DNA of 64,000 bases. Origin: Luidia sarsii (Eukaryota; Echinodermata; Asteroidea; Paxillosida; Luidiidae). Shown piece after piece: positions 48,888 to 62,697 of this stretch; within the stretch, counting starts at the first letter, position 1, and every line of letters starts with the position of its first letter. Below the pieces are notes generated by a model. The model searched no databases, was not told the origin of the DNA, and saw nothing but the letters and a program-made list of their open reading frames with translations. Where the stretch lies: the NCBI GenBank assembly GCA_949987565.1, contig OX465117.1, positions 5,456,621 through 5,520,620 of the forward strand. Reading direction: 5' to 3'. The translations under genes and the position numbers were made by a program.

Positions 48888-51800
48888 TAGGTGTTCTCCA
48901 GGTCTGTTAGCTGGCTAAGTTTTAGCTTTGTCAAGTGATTAATTAATGAGATATTAACGAGCAAAGTGTATTTTTCTTTACAGTTGCTCTCCGCCGTCTG
49001 ACTGTTGTGTTCAGCTGTATGCACACACAAGCTGCCTAGCTGACAGAGGTTGGTTCTCTTTGCTTGATCATCAAATCATCATACTATGTTCGATTTCAGA
49101 TTTTTCAAAGCTGATGCATAGGTGTTCTCCAGGTCTGTTAGCAGGCTAAGTTTTAGCTTTGTCAAGTGAATAATGAATGAACTATTAACGAGCAAAGTGT
49201 ATTTTTCTTTGCAGTTTCTCCCCGCCGACTGACTGTTGTGTACTGCTGTATGCACACACAAGCTGCCTACCTGACAGAGGTTGGTTATCTTTGCTTGATC
49301 ATCAGATCATCATACTATGTTCGATTTCAGATTTTTCAAAGCTGATGCAAAGGTGTTCTCCAGGTCTGTTAGCAGGCTAAGTTTTAGCTTTGTTAAGTGA
49401 ATAATGAATGAGATATTAACGAGCAAAGTGTATTTTTCTTTGCAGTTTCTTTCCGCCGACTGACTGTTGGGTACTGCTGTATGCACACACAAGCTGCCTA
49501 CCTGACAGAGGTTGGTTCTCTTTGCTTGATCATCAAATCATAATACTGTGTTCGATTTCAGATTTTTCAAAGCTGATGCATAGGTGTTCTCCAGGTCTGT
49601 TAGCTGGCTAAGTTTTAGCTTTGTCAAGTGATTAATGAATGAGATATTAACGAGCAAAGTGTATTTTTCTTTACAGTTGCTCTCCGCCGTCTGACTGTTG
49701 TGTACTGCTGTATGCACACACAAGCTGCCTAGCTGACAGAGGTTGGTTCTCTTTGCTTGATCATCAAATCATCATACTATGTTCGATTTCAGATTTTTCA
49801 AAGCTGATGCATAGGTGTTCTCCAGGTCTGTTAGCAGGCTAAGTGTTAGCTTTGTCAAGTGAATAATGAATGAGATATTAACGAGCAAAGTGTATTTTTC
49901 TTTACAGTTGCTCTCCGCCGTCTGACTGTTGTGTACTGCTGTATGCACACACAAGCTGCCTAGCTGACAGAGGTTGGTTCTCTTTGCTTGATCATCAAAT
50001 CATCATACTATGTTCGATTTAAGATTTTTCAAAGCTGATGCATAGGTGTTCTCCAGGTCTGTTAGCAGGCTAAGTTTTAGCTTTGTCAAGTGAATAATGA
50101 ATGAGATATTAACGAGCAAAGTGTATTTTTCTTTGCAGTTTCTCTCCGCCGACTGACTGTTGTGTACTGCTGTATGCACACACAAGCTGCCTACCTGACA
50201 GAGGTTGGTTATCTTTGCTTGATCATCAAATCATCATACTATGTTCGATTTAAGATTTTTCAAAGCTGATGCATAGGTGTTCTCCAGGTCTGTTAGCAGG
50301 CTAAGTTTTAGCTTTGTCAAGTGAATAATGAATGAGATATTAACGAGCAAAGTGTATTTTTCTTTACAGTTGCTCTCCGCCGTCTGACTGTTGTGTACTG
50401 CTGTATGCACACACAAGCTGCCTAGCTGACAGAGGTTGGTTCTCTTTGCTTGATCATCAAATCATCATACTGTGTTCGATTTCAGATTTTTCAAAGCTGA
50501 TGCATAGGTGTTCTCCAGGTCTGTTAGCAGGCTAAGTTTTAGCTTTGTCAAGTGAATAATGAATGAGATATTAACGAGCAAAGTGTATTTTTCTTTACAG
50601 TTGCTCTCCGCCGTCTGACTGTTGTGTACTGCTGTATGCACACACAAGCTGCCTAGCTGACAGAGGTTGGTTCTCTTTGCTTGATCATCAAATCATCATA
50701 CTATGTTCGATTTAAGATTTTTCAAAGCTGATGCATAGGTGTTCTCCAGGTCTGTTAGCAGGCTAAGTTTTAGCTTTGTCAAGTGAATAATGAATGAGAT
50801 ATTAACGAGCAAAGTGTATTTTTCTTTGCAGTTTCTCTCCGCCGTCTGACTGTTGTGTACTGCTGTATGCACACACAAGCTGCCTAGCTGACAGAGGTTG
50901 GTTCTCTTTGCTTGATCATCAAATCATCATACTGTGTTCGATTTCAGATTTTTCAAAGCTGATATAGGTGTTCTCCAGGTCTGTTAGCTGGCTAAGTTTT
51001 AGCTTTGTCAAGTGATTAATTAATGAGATATTAACGAGCAAAGTGTATTTTTCTTTACAGTTGCTCTCCGCCGTCTGACTGTTGTGTTCTGCTGTATGCA
51101 CACACAAGCTGCCTAGCTGACAGAGGTTGGTTCTCTTTGCTTGATCATCAAATCATCATACTATGTTCGATTTCAGATTTTTCAAAGCTGATGCATAGGT
51201 GTTCTCCAGGTCTGTTAGCAGGCTAAGTTTTAGCTTTGTCAAGTGAATAATGAATGAACTATTAACGAGCAAAGTGTATTTTTCTTTGCAGTTTCTCCCC
51301 GCCTACTGACTGTTGTGTACTGCTGTATGCACACACAAGCTGCCTACCTGACAGAGGTTGGTTATCTTTGCTTGATCATCAGATCATCATACTATGTTCG
51401 ATTTCAGATTTTTCAAAGCTGATGCAAAGGTGTTTTCCAGGTCTGTTAGCAGGCTAAGTTTTAGCTTTGTCAAGTGAATAATGAATGAGATATTAACGAG
51501 CAAAGTGTATTTTTCTTTGCAGTTTCTTTCCGCCGACTGACTGTTGGGTACTGCTGTATGCACACACAAGCTGCCTAGCTGACAGAGGTTGGTTCTCTTT
51601 GCTTGATCATCAAATCATCATACTATGTTCGATTTCAGATTTTTCAAAGCTGATGCATAGGTGTTCTCCAGGTCTGTTAGCAGGCTAAGTTTTAGCTTTG
51701 TCAAGTGAATAATGAATGAGATATTAACGAGCAAAGTGTATTTTTCTTTACAGTTGCTCTCCGCCGTCTGACTGTTGTGTACTGCTGTATGCACACACAA

Positions 51801-53694
51801 GCTGCCTAGCTGACAGAGGTTGGTTCTCTTTGCTTGATCATAAAATCATCATACTATGTTCGATTTCAGATTTTTCAAAGCTGATGCATAGGTGTTCTCC
51901 AGGTCTGTTAGCAGGCTAAGTTTTAGCTTTGTCAAGTGAATAATGAATGAGATATTAACGAGCAAAGTGTATTTTTCTTTACAGTTTCTTTCCGCCGACT
52001 GACTGTTGGGTACTGCTGTATGCACACACAAGCTGCCTACCTGACAGAGGTTGGTTCTCTTTGCTTGATCATCAAATCATCATACTATGTTCGATTTAAG
52101 ATTTTTCAAAGCTGATGCATAGGTGTTTTCCAGGTCTGTTAGCAGGCTAAGTTTTAGCTTTGTCAAGTGAATAATGAATGAGATATTAACGAGCAAAGTG
52201 TATTTTTCTTTGCAGTTTCTCTCCGCCGACTGACTGTTGTGTACTGCTGTATGCACGCACAAGCTGCCTACCTGACAGAGGTTGGTTATCTTTGCTTGAT
52301 CATCAAATCATCATACTATGTTCGATTTAAGATTTTTCAAAGCTGATGCATAGGTGTTCTCCAGGTCTGTTAGTAGGCTAAGTTTTAGCTTTGTCAAGTG
52401 AATAATGAATGAGATATTAACGAGCAAAGTGTATTTTTCTTTGCAGTTTCTTTCCGCCGACTGACTGTTGGGTACTGCTGTATGCACACACAAGCTGCCT
52501 ACCTGACAGAGGTTGGTTCTCTTTGCTTGATCATCAAATCATCATACTGTGTTCGATTTCAGATTTTTCAAAGCTGATGCATAGGTGTTCTCCAGGTCTG
52601 TTAGCAGGCTAAGTTTTAGCTTTGTCAAGTGAATAATGAATGAGATATTAACGAGCAAAGTGTATTTTTCTTTACAGTTGCTCTCCGCCGTCTGACTGTT
52701 GTGTACTGCTGTATGCACACACAAGCTGCCTAGCTGACAGAGGTTGGTTCTCTTTGCTTGATCATCAAATCATCATACTATGTTCGATTTCAGATTTTTC
52801 AAAGCTGATGCATAGGTGTTCTCCAGGTCTGTTAGCAGGCTAAGTTTTAGCTTTGTCAAGTGAATAATGAATGAGATATTAACGAGCAAAGTTTATTTTT
52901 CTTTGCATTTTCTCTCCGCCGTCTGACTGTTGTGTACTGCTGTATGCACACACAAGCTGCCTAGCTGACAGAGGTTGGTTCTCTTTGCTTGATCATCAAA
53001 TCATCATACTGTGTTCGATTTCAGATTTTTCAAAGCTGATATAGGTGTTCTCCAGGTCTGTTAGCTGGCTAAGTTTTAGCTTTGTCAAGTGATTAATTAA
53101 TGAGATATTAACGAGCAAAGTGTATTTTTCTTTACAGTTGCTCTCCGCCGTCTGACTGTTGTGTTCAGCTGTATGCACACACAAGCTGCCTAGCTGACAG
53201 AGGTTGGTTCTCTTTGCTTGATCATCAAATCATCATACTATGTTCGATTTCAGATTTTTCAAAGCTGATGCATAGGTGTTCTCCAGGTCTGTTAGCAGGC
53301 TAAGTTTTAGCTTTGTCAAGTGAATAATGAATGAACTATTAACGAGCAAAGTGTATTTTTCTTTGCAGTTTCTCCCCGCCGACTGACTGTTGTGTACTGC
53401 TGTATGCACACACAAGCTGCCTACCTGACAGAGGTTGGTTATCTTTGCTTGATCATCAGATCATCATACTATGTTCGATTTCAGATTTTTCAAAGCTGAT
53501 GCAAAGGTGTTCTCCAGGTCTGTTAGCAGGCTAAGTTTTAGCTTTGTCAAGTGAATAATGAATGAGATTTTAACGAGCAAAGTGTATTTTTCTTTGCAGT
53601 TTCTTTCCGCCGACTGACTGTTGGGTACTGCTGTATGCACACACAAGCTGCCTACCTGACAGAGGTTGGTTCTCTTTGCTTGATCATCAAATCA
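48888..53694. repeat. Mosaic stretch between the 16.6-kb super-unit and the HOR-A-like block
   Basis: Three sources can be recognised. Monomers 49079-50002 follow the order of HOR-A copy 2 at 12615-13538 (offset 36,464 bp), including TCATAATACTG near 49535. They have GAGGTTGG, as HOR-A does, rather than the GAGGATGG of the 5.3-kb units. Monomers 50003 to about 53003 follow 17464-20464 (offset 32,539 bp). Monomers 53004-53694 resume with a short monomer, a GAACTATTAAC class and a GATGCAAAGG class. Private substitutions appear here at 52893 and 53569. No unique sequence is present at any switch. Confidence 0.82.
51387..52772. repeat. 1,386-bp hexamer module, mosaic-region copy
   Basis: This is part of a longer stretch, 50003 to about 53003, collinear with 17464-20464 at an offset of 32,539 bp. 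It differs from the 18848 and 35464 copies in having TTCGATTT where they have TTGGATTT. It is therefore not a simple copy of either and may represent the older state. Confidence 0.85.
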
Positions 53695-56600
53695 TCATAC
53701 TGTGTTCGATTTCAGATTTTTCAAAGCTGATGCATAGGTGTTCTCCAGGTCTGTTAGCTGGCTAAGTTTTAGCTTTGTCAAGTGATTAATGAATGAGATA
53801 TTAACGAGCAAAGTGTATTTTTCTTTACAGTTGCTCTCCGCCGTCTGACTGTTGTGTACTGCTGTATGCACACACAAGCTGCCTAGCTGACAGAGGTTGG
53901 TTCTCTTTGCTTGATCATCAAATCATCATACTATGTTCGATTTCAGATTTTTCAAAGCTGATGCATAGGTGTTCTCCAGGTCTGTTAGCAGGCTAAGTTT
54001 TAGCTTTGTCAAGTGAATAATGAATGAACTATTAACGAGCAAAGTGTATTTTTCTTTGCAGTTTCTCCCCGCCGAATGACTGTTGTGTACTGCTGTATGC
54101 ACACACAAGCTGCCTACCTGACAGAGGTTGGTTATCTTTGCTTGATCATCAGATCATCATACTATGTTCGATTTCAGATTTTTCAAAGCTGATGCATAGG
54201 TGTTCTCCAGGTCTGTTAGCAGGCTAAGTTTTAGCTTTGTCAAGTGAATAATGAATGAGATATTAACGAGCAAAGTGTATTTTTCTTTACAGTTGCTCTC
54301 CGCCGTCTGACTGTTGTGTACTGCTGTATGCACACACAAGCTGCCTAGCTGACAGAGGTTGGTTCTCTTTGCTTGATCATAAAATCATCATACTATGTTC
54401 GATTTCAGATTTTTCAAAGCTGATGCATAGGTGTTCTCCAGGTCTGTTAGCAGGCTAAGTTTTAGCTTTGTCAAGTGAATAATGAATGAGATATTAACGA
54501 GCAAAGTGTATTTATCTTTGCAGTTTCTTTCCGCCGACTGACTGTTGGGTACTGCTGTATGCACACACAAGCTGCCTACCTGACAGAGGTTGGTTCTCTT
54601 TGCTTGATCATCAAATCATCATACTATGTTCGATTTAAGATTTTTCAAAGCTGATGCATAGGTGTTCTCCAGGTCTGTTAGCAGGCTAAGTTTTAGCTTT
54701 GTCAAGTGAATAATGAATGAGATATTAACGAGCAAAGTGTATTTTTCTTTGCAGTTTCTCTCCGCCGACTGACTGTTGTGTACTGCTGTATGCACACACA
54801 AGCTGCCTACCTGACAGAGGTTGGTTATCTTTGCTTGATCATCAAATCATCATACTATGTTCGATTTAAGATTTTTCAAAGCTGATGCATAGGTGTTCTC
54901 CAGGTCTGTTAGCAGGCTAAGTTTTAGCTTTGTCAAGTGAATAATGAATGAGATATTAACGAGCAAAGTGTATTTTTCGTTACAGTTGCTCTCCGCCGTC
55001 TGACTGTTGTGTACTGCTGTATGCACACACAAGCTGCCTAGCTGACAGAGGTTGGTTCTCTTTGCTTGATCATCAAATCATCATACTATGTTCGATTTAA
55101 GATTTTTCAAAGCTGATGCATAGGTGTTCTCCAGGTCTGTTAGCAGGCTAAGTTTTAGCTTTGTCAAGTGAATAATGAATGAGATATTAACGAGCAAAGT
55201 GTATTTTTCTTTGCAGTTTCTCTCCGCCGACTGACTGTTGTGTACTGCTGTATGCACACACAAGCTGCCTACCTGACAGAGGTTGGTTATCTTTGCTTGA
55301 TCATCAAATCATCATACTATGTTCGATTTAAGATTTTTCAAAGCTGATGCATAGGTGTTCTCCAGGTCTGTTAGCAGGCTAAGTTTTAGCTTTGTCAAGT
55401 GAATAATGAATGAGATATTAACGAGCAAAGTGTATTTTTCTTTACAGTTGCTCTCCGCCGTCTGACTGTTGTGTACTGCTGTATGCACACACAAGCTGCC
55501 TAGCTGACAGAGGTTGGTTCTCTTTGCTTGATCATCAAATCATCATACTATGTTCGATTTCAGATTTTTCAAAGCTGATGCATAGGTGTTCTCCAGGTCT
55601 GTTAGCAGGCTAAGTTTTAGCTTTGTCAAGTGAATAATGAATGAGATATTAACGAGCAAAGTGTATTTTTCTTTGCAGTTTCTCTCCGCCGTCTGACTGT
55701 TGTGTACTGCTGTATGCACACACAAGCTGCCTAGCTGACAGAGGTTGGTTCTCTTTGCTTGATCATCAAATCATCATACTGTGTTCGATTTCAGATTTTT
55801 CAAAGCTGATATAGGTGTTCTCCAGGTCTGTTAGCTGGCTAAGTTTTAGCTTTGTCAAGTGATTAATTAATGAGATATTAACGAGCAAAGTGTATTTTTC
55901 TTTACAGTTGCTCTCCGCCGTCTGACTGTTGTGTTCAGCTGTATGCACACACAAGCTGCCTAGCTGACAGAGGTTGGTTCTCTTTGCTTGTTCATCAAAT
56001 CATCATACTATGTTCGATTTCAGATTTTTCAAAGCTGATGCATAGGTGTTCTCCAGGTCTGTTAGCAGGCTAAGTTTTAGCTTTGTCAAGTGAATAATGA
56101 ATGAACTATTAACGAGCAAAGTGTATTTTTCTTTGCAGTTTCTCCCCGCCGACTGACTGTTGTGTACTGCTGTATGCACACACAAGCTGCCTACCTGACA
56201 GAGGTTGGTTATCTTTGCTTGATCATCAGATCATCATACTATGTTCGATTTCAGATTTTTCAAAGCTGATGCAAAGGTGTTCTCCAGGTCTGTTAGCAGG
56301 CTAAGTTTTAGCTTTGTTAAGTGAATAATGAATGAGATATTAACGAGCAAAGTGTATTTTTCTTTGCAGTTTCTTTCCGCCGACTGACTGTTGGGTACTG
56401 CTGTATGCACACACAAGCTGCCTACCTGACAGAGGTTGGTTCTCTTTGCTTGATCATCAAATCATAATACTGTGTTCGATTTCAGATTTTTCAAAGCTGA
56501 TGCATAGGTGTTCTCCAGGTCTGTTAGCTGGCTAAGTTTTAGCTTTGTCAAGTGATTAATGAATGAGATATTAACGAGCAAAGTGTATTTTTCTTTACAG

Positions 56601-58310
56601 TTGCTCTCCGCCGTCTGACTGTTGTGTACTGCTGTATGCACACACAAGCGGCCTAGCTGACAGAGGTTGGTTCTCTTTGCTTGATCATCAAATCATCATA
56701 CTATGTTCGATTTCAGATTTTTCAAAGCTGATGCATAGGTGTTCTCCAGGTCTGTTAGCAGGCTAAGTGTTAGCTTTGTCAAGTGAATAATGAATGAGAT
56801 ATTAACGAGCAAAGTGTATTTTTCTTTACAGTTGCTCTCCGCCGTCTGACTGTTGTGTACTGCTGTATGCACACACAAGCTGCCTAGCTGACAGAGGTTG
56901 GTTCTCTTTGCTTGATCATCAAATCATCATACTATGTTCGATTTAAGATTTTTCAAAGCTGATGCATAGGTGTTCTCCAGGTCTGTTAGCAGGCTAAGTT
57001 TTAGCTTTGTCAAGTGAATAATGAATGAGATATTACCGAGCAAAGTGTATTTATCTTTGCAGTTTCTTTCCGCCGACTGACTGTTGGGTACTGCTGTATG
57101 CACACACAAGCTGCCTACCTGACAGAGGTTGGTTCTCTTTGCTTGATCATCAAATCATCATACTATGTTCGATTTAAGATTTTTCAAAGCTGATGCATAG
57201 GTGTTCTCCAGGTCTGTTAGCAGGCTAAGTTTTAGCTTTGTCAAGTGAATAATGAATGAGATATTAACGAGCAAAGTGTATTTTTCTTTGCAGTTTCTCT
57301 CCGCCGACTGACTGTTGTGTACTGCTGTATGCACACACAAGCTGCCTACCTGACAGAGGTTGGTTATCTTTGCTTGATCATCAAATCATCATACTATGTT
57401 CGATTTAAGATTTTTCAAAGCTGATGCATAGGTGTTCTCCAGGTCTGTTAGCAGGCTAAGTTTTAGCTTTGTCAAGTGAATAATGAATGAGATATTAACG
57501 AGCAAAGTGTATTTTTCTTTACAGTTGCTCTCCGCCGTCTGACTGTTGTGTACTGCTGTATGCACACACAAGCTGCCTAGCTGACAGAGGTTGGTTCTCT
57601 TTGCTTGATCATCAAATCATCATACTGTGTTCGATTTCAGATTTTTCAAAGCTGATGCATAGGTGTTCTCCAGGTCTGTTAGCAGGCTAAGTTTTAGCTT
57701 TGTCAAGTGAATAATGAATGAGATATTAACGAGCAAAGTGTATTTTTCTTTACAGTTGCTCTCCGCCGTCTGACTGTTGTGTACTGCTGTATGCACACAC
57801 AAGCTGCCTAGCTGACAGAGGTTGGTTCTCTTTGCTTGATCATCAAATCATCATACTATGTTCGATTTCAGATTTTTCAAAGCTGATGCATAGGTGTTCT
57901 CCAGGTCTGTTAGCAGGCTAAGTTTTAGCTTTGTCAAGTGAATAATGAATGAGATATTAACGAGCAAAGTGTATTTTTCTTTGCAGTTTCTCTCCGCCGT
58001 CTGACTGTTGTGTACTGCTGTATGCACACACAAGCTGCCTAGCTGACAGAGGTTGGTTCTCTTTGCTTGATCATCAAATCATCATACTGTGTTCGATTTC
58101 AGATTTTTCAAAGCTGATATAGGTGTTCTCCAGGTCTGTTAGCTGGCTAAGTTTTAGCTTTGTCAAGTGATTAATTAATGAGATATTAACGAGCAAAGTG
58201 TATTTTTCTTTACAGTTGCTCTCCGCCGTCTGACTGTTGTGTTCTGCTGTATGCACACACAAGCTGCCTAGCTGACAGAGGTTGGTTCTCTTTGCTTGAT
58301 CATCAAATCA
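53695..58310. repeat. HOR-A-like block, 20 monomers, collinear with 10307-14922
   Basis: The class order matches HOR-A copy 2 and the start of copy 3 at a constant offset of 43,388 bp, from 53695 to 58310, where the next monomer differs (58311 versus 14923). It lacks the TCTCATTGC variant shared by 5437 and 12132, so it split off before that substitution arose or comes from another copy. Private changes here include 55991, 56650 and 57036. Confidence 0.87.
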
Positions 58311-59696
58311 TCATACTATGTTCGATTTCAGATTTTTCAAAGCTGATGCATAGGTGTTCTCCAGGTCTGTTAGCAGGCTAAGTTTTAGCTTTGTCAAGTG
58401 AATAATGAATGAGATATTAACGAGCAAAGTGTATTTTTCTTTGCAGTTTCTTTCCGCCGACTGACTGTTGGGTACTGCTGTATGCACACACAAGCTGCCT
58501 AGCTGACAGAGGTTGGTTCTCTTTGCTTGGTCATCAAATCATCATACTATGTTCGATTTCAGATTTTTCAAAGCTGATGCATAGGTGTTCTCCAGGTCTG
58601 TTAGCAGGCTAAGTTTTAGCTTTGTCAAGTGAATAATGAATGAGATATTAACGAGCAAAGTGTATTTTTCTTTACAGTTGCTCTCCGCCGTCTGACTGTT
58701 GTGTACTGCTGTATGCACACACAAGCTGCCTAGCTGACAGAGGTTGGTTCTCTTTGCTTGATCATAAAATCATCATACTATGTTCGATTTCAGATTTTTC
58801 AAAGCTGATGCATAGGTGTTCTCCAGGTCTGTTAGCAGGCTAAGTTTTAGCTTTGTCAAGTGAATAATGAATGAGATATTAACGAGCAAAGTGTATTTTT
58901 CTTTACAGTTTCTTTCCGCCGACTGACTGTTGGGTACTGCTGTATGCACACACAAGCTGCCTACCTGACAGAGGTTGGTTCTCTTTGCTTGATCATCAAA
59001 TCATCATACTATGTTCGATTTAAGATTTTTCAAAGCTGATGCATAGGTGTTTTCCAGGTCTGTTAGCAGGCTAAGTTTTAGCTTTGTCAAGTGAATAATG
59101 AATGAGATATTAACGAGCAAAGTGTATTTTTCTTTGCAGTTTCTCTCCGCCGACTGACTGTTGTGTACTGCTGTATGCACGCACAAGCTGCCTACCTGAC
59201 AGAGGTTGGTTATCTTTGCTTGATCATCAAATCATCATACTATGTTCGATATAAGATTTTTCAAAGCTGATGCATAGGTGTTCTCCAGGTCTGTTAGTAG
59301 GCTAAGTTTTAGCTTTGTCAAGTGAATAATGAATGAGATATTAACGAGCAAAGTGTATTTTTCTTTGCAGTTTCTTTCCGCCGACTGACTGTTGGGTACT
59401 GCTGTATGCACACACAAGCTGCCTACCTGACAGAGGTTGGTTCTCTTTGCTTGATCATCAAATCATCATACTGTGTTCGATTTCAGATTTTTCAAAGCTG
59501 ATGCATAGGTGTTCTCCAGGTCTGTTAGCTGGCTAAGTTTTAGCTTTGTCAAGTGATTAATGAATGAGATATTAACGAGCAAAGTGTATTTTTCTTTACA
59601 GTTGCTCTCCGCCGTCTGACTGTTGTGTTCTGCTGTATGCACACACAAGCTGCCTAGCTGACAGAGGTTGGTTCTCTTTGCTTGATCATCAAATCA
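58311..59696. repeat. 1,386-bp hexamer, tandem duplicate unit 1
   Basis: Followed immediately by a second copy at 59697. Two variants seen nowhere else in my reading mark the pair at exactly 1,386-bp spacing: A-to-G in GCTTGGTCATC (58530/59916) and T-to-A in TTCGATATAAG (59251/60637). The sixth monomer (59466) ends with GTGTTCTGC, the ending typical of short monomers, while the sixth monomer of the next unit ends with GTGTACTTC. The exchange point or a later conversion therefore lies in that monomer. Confidence 0.9.
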
Positions 59697-61082
59697 TCAT
59701 ACTATGTTCGATTTCAGATTTTTCAAAGCTGATGCATAGGTGTTCTCCAGGTCTGTTAGCAGGCTAAGTTTTAGCTTTGTCAAGTGAATAATGAATGAGA
59801 TATTAACGAGCAAAGTGTATTTTTCTTTGCAGTTTCTTTCCGCCGACTGACTGTTGGGTACTGCTGTATGCACACACAAGCTGCCTAGCTGACAGAGGTT
59901 GGTTCTCTTTGCTTGGTCATCAAATCATCATACTATGTTCGATTTCAGATTTTTCAAAGCTGATGCATAGGTGTTCTCCAGGTCTGTTAGCAGGCTAAGT
60001 TTTAGCTTTGTCAAGTGAATAATGAATGAGATATTAACGAGCAAAGTGTATTTTTCTTTACAGTTGCTCTCCGCCGTCTGACTGTTGTGTACTGCTGTAT
60101 GCACACACAAGCTGCCTAGCTGACAGAGGTTGGTTCTCTTTGCTTGATCATAAAATCATCATACTATGTTCGATTTCAGATTTTTCAAAGCTGATGCATA
60201 GGTGTTCTCCAGGTCTGTTAGCAGGCTAAGTTTTAGCTTTGTCAAGTGAATAATGAATGAGATATTAACGAGCAAAGTGTATTTTTCTTTACAGTTTCTT
60301 TCCGCCGACTGACTGTTGGGTACTGCTGTATGCACACACAAGCTGCCTACCTGACAGAGGTTGGTTCTCTTTGCTTGATCATCAAATCATCATACTATGT
60401 TCGATTTAAGATTTTTCAAAGCTGATGCATAGGTGTTTTCCAGGTCTGTTAGCAGGCTAAGTTTTAGCTTTGTCAAGTGAATAATGAATGAGATATTAAC
60501 GAGCAAAGTGTATTTTTCTTTGCAGTTTCTCTCCGCCGACTGACTGTTGTGTACTGCTGTATGCACGCACAAGCTGCCTACCTGACAGAGGTTGGTTATC
60601 TTTGCTTGATCATCAAATCATCATACTATGTTCGATATAAGATTTTTCAAAGCTGATGCATAGGTGTTCTCCAGGTCTGTTAGTAGGCTAAGTTTTAGCT
60701 TTGTCAAGTGAATAATGAATGAGATATTAACGAGCAAAGTGTATTTTTCTTTGCAGTTTCTTTCCGCCGACTGACTGTTGGGTACTGCTGTATGCACACA
60801 CAAGCTGCCTACCTGACAGAGGTTGGTTCTCTTTGCTTGATCATCAAATCATCATACTGTGTTCGATTTCAGATTTTTCAAAGCTGATGCATAGGTGTTC
60901 TCCAGGTCTGTTAGCTGGCTAAGTTTTAGCTTTGTCAAGTGATTAATGAATGAGATATTAACGAGCAAAGTGTATTTTTCTTTACAGTTGCTCTCCGCCG
61001 TCTGACTGTTGTGTACTTCTGTATGCACACACAAGCTGCCTAGCTGACAGAGGTTGGTTCTCTTTGCTTGATCATCAAATCA
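59697..61082. repeat. 1,386-bp hexamer, tandem duplicate unit 2
   Basis: A direct copy of 58311-59696 sharing its two private substitutions. It adds a private G-to-T at 61018 (GTACTTCTG). The array then continues with a GAACTATTAAC-class monomer at 61083. Confidence 0.9.
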
Positions 61083-62697
61083 TCATACTATGTTCGATTT
61101 CAGATTTTTCAAAGCTGATGCATGGGTGTTCTCCAGGTCTGTTAGCAGGCTAAGTTTTAGCTTTGTCAAGTGAATAATGAATGAACTATTAACGAGCAAA
61201 GTGTATTTTTCTTTGCAGTTTCTCCCCGCCGACTGACTGTTGTGTACTGCTGTATGCACACACAAGCTGCCTACCTGACAGAGGTTGGTTATCTTTGCTT
61301 GATCATCAGATCATCATACTATGTTCGATTTAAGATTTTTCAAAGCTGATGCATAGGTGTTCTCCAGGTCTGTTAGCAGGCTAAGTTTTAGCTTTGTCAA
61401 GTGAATAATGAATGAGATATTAACGAGCAAAGTGTATTTTTCTTTACAGTTGCTCTCCGCCGTCTGACTGTTGTGTACTGCTGTATGCACACACAAGCTG
61501 CCTAGCTGACAGAGGTTGGTTCTCTTTGCTTGATCATAAAATCATCATACTATGTTCGATTTCAGATTTTTCAAAGCTGATGCATAGGTGTTCTCCAGGT
61601 CTGTTAGCAGGCTAAGTTTTAGCTTTGTCAAGTGAATAATGAATGAGATATTAACGAGCAAAGTGTATTTTTCTTTGCAGTTTCTTTCCGCCGACTGACT
61701 GTTGGGTACTGCTGTATGCACACACAAGCTGCCTACCTGACAGAGGTTGGTTCTCTTTGCTTGATCATCAAATCATCATACTATGTTCGATTTAAGATTT
61801 TTCAAAGCTGATGCATAGGTGTTCTCCAGGTCTGTTAGCAGGCTAAGTTTTAGCTTTGTCAAGTGAATAATGAATGAGATATTAACGAGCAAAGTGTATT
61901 TTTCTTTGCAGTTTCTCTCCGCCGACTGACTGTTGTGTACTGCTGTATGCACACACAAGCTGCCTACCTGACAGAGGTTGGTTATCTTTGCTTGATCATC
62001 AAATCATCATACTATGTTCGATTTAAGATTTTTCAAAGCTGATGCATAGGTGTTCTCCAGGTCTGTTAGCAGGCTAAGTTTTAGCTTTGTCAAGTGAATA
62101 ATGAATGAGATATTAACGAGCAAAGTGTATTTTTCTTTGCAGTTTCTCTCCGCCGTCTGACTGTTGTGTACTGCTGTATGCACACACAAGCTGCCTAGCT
62201 GACAGAGGTTGGTTCTCTTTGCTTGATCATCAAATCATCATACTGTGTTCGATTTCAGATTTTTCAAAGCTGATATAGGTGTTCTCCAGGTCTGTTAGCT
62301 GGCTAAGTTTTAGCTTTGTCAAGTGATTAATTAATGAGATATTAACGAGCAAAGTGTATTTTTCTTTACAGTTGCTCTCCGCCGTCTGACTGTTGTGTTC
62401 TGCTGTATGCACACACAAGCTGCCTAGCTGACAGAGGTTGGTTCTCTTTGCTTGATCATCAAATCATCATACTATGTTCGATTTCAGATTTTTCAAAGCT
62501 GATGCATAGGTGTTCTCCAGGTCTGTTAGCAGGCTAAGTTTTAGCTTTGTCAAGTGAATAATGAATGAACTATTAACGAGCAAAGTGTATTTTTCTTTGC
62601 AGTTTCTCCCCGCCTACTGACTGTTGTGTACTGCTGTATGCACACACAAGCTGCCTACCTGACAGAGGTTGGTTATCTTTGCTTGATCATCAGATCA
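61083..62697. repeat. Seven-monomer connecting stretch between hexamer modules
   Basis: The monomers run GAACTATTAAC class (61083, with a private A-to-G at 61124), TTACAGTTG class, TTTCTTTCC class, CCGCCGAC class, GCAG/CCGCCGTC class, short monomer (62238) and a GAACTATTAAC class with CCGCCTACTG (62467). The last five resemble 17233-18847 but lack the two monomers that would correspond to 17695 and 17926, as expected from an unequal exchange that removed 462 bp. Confidence 0.75.
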
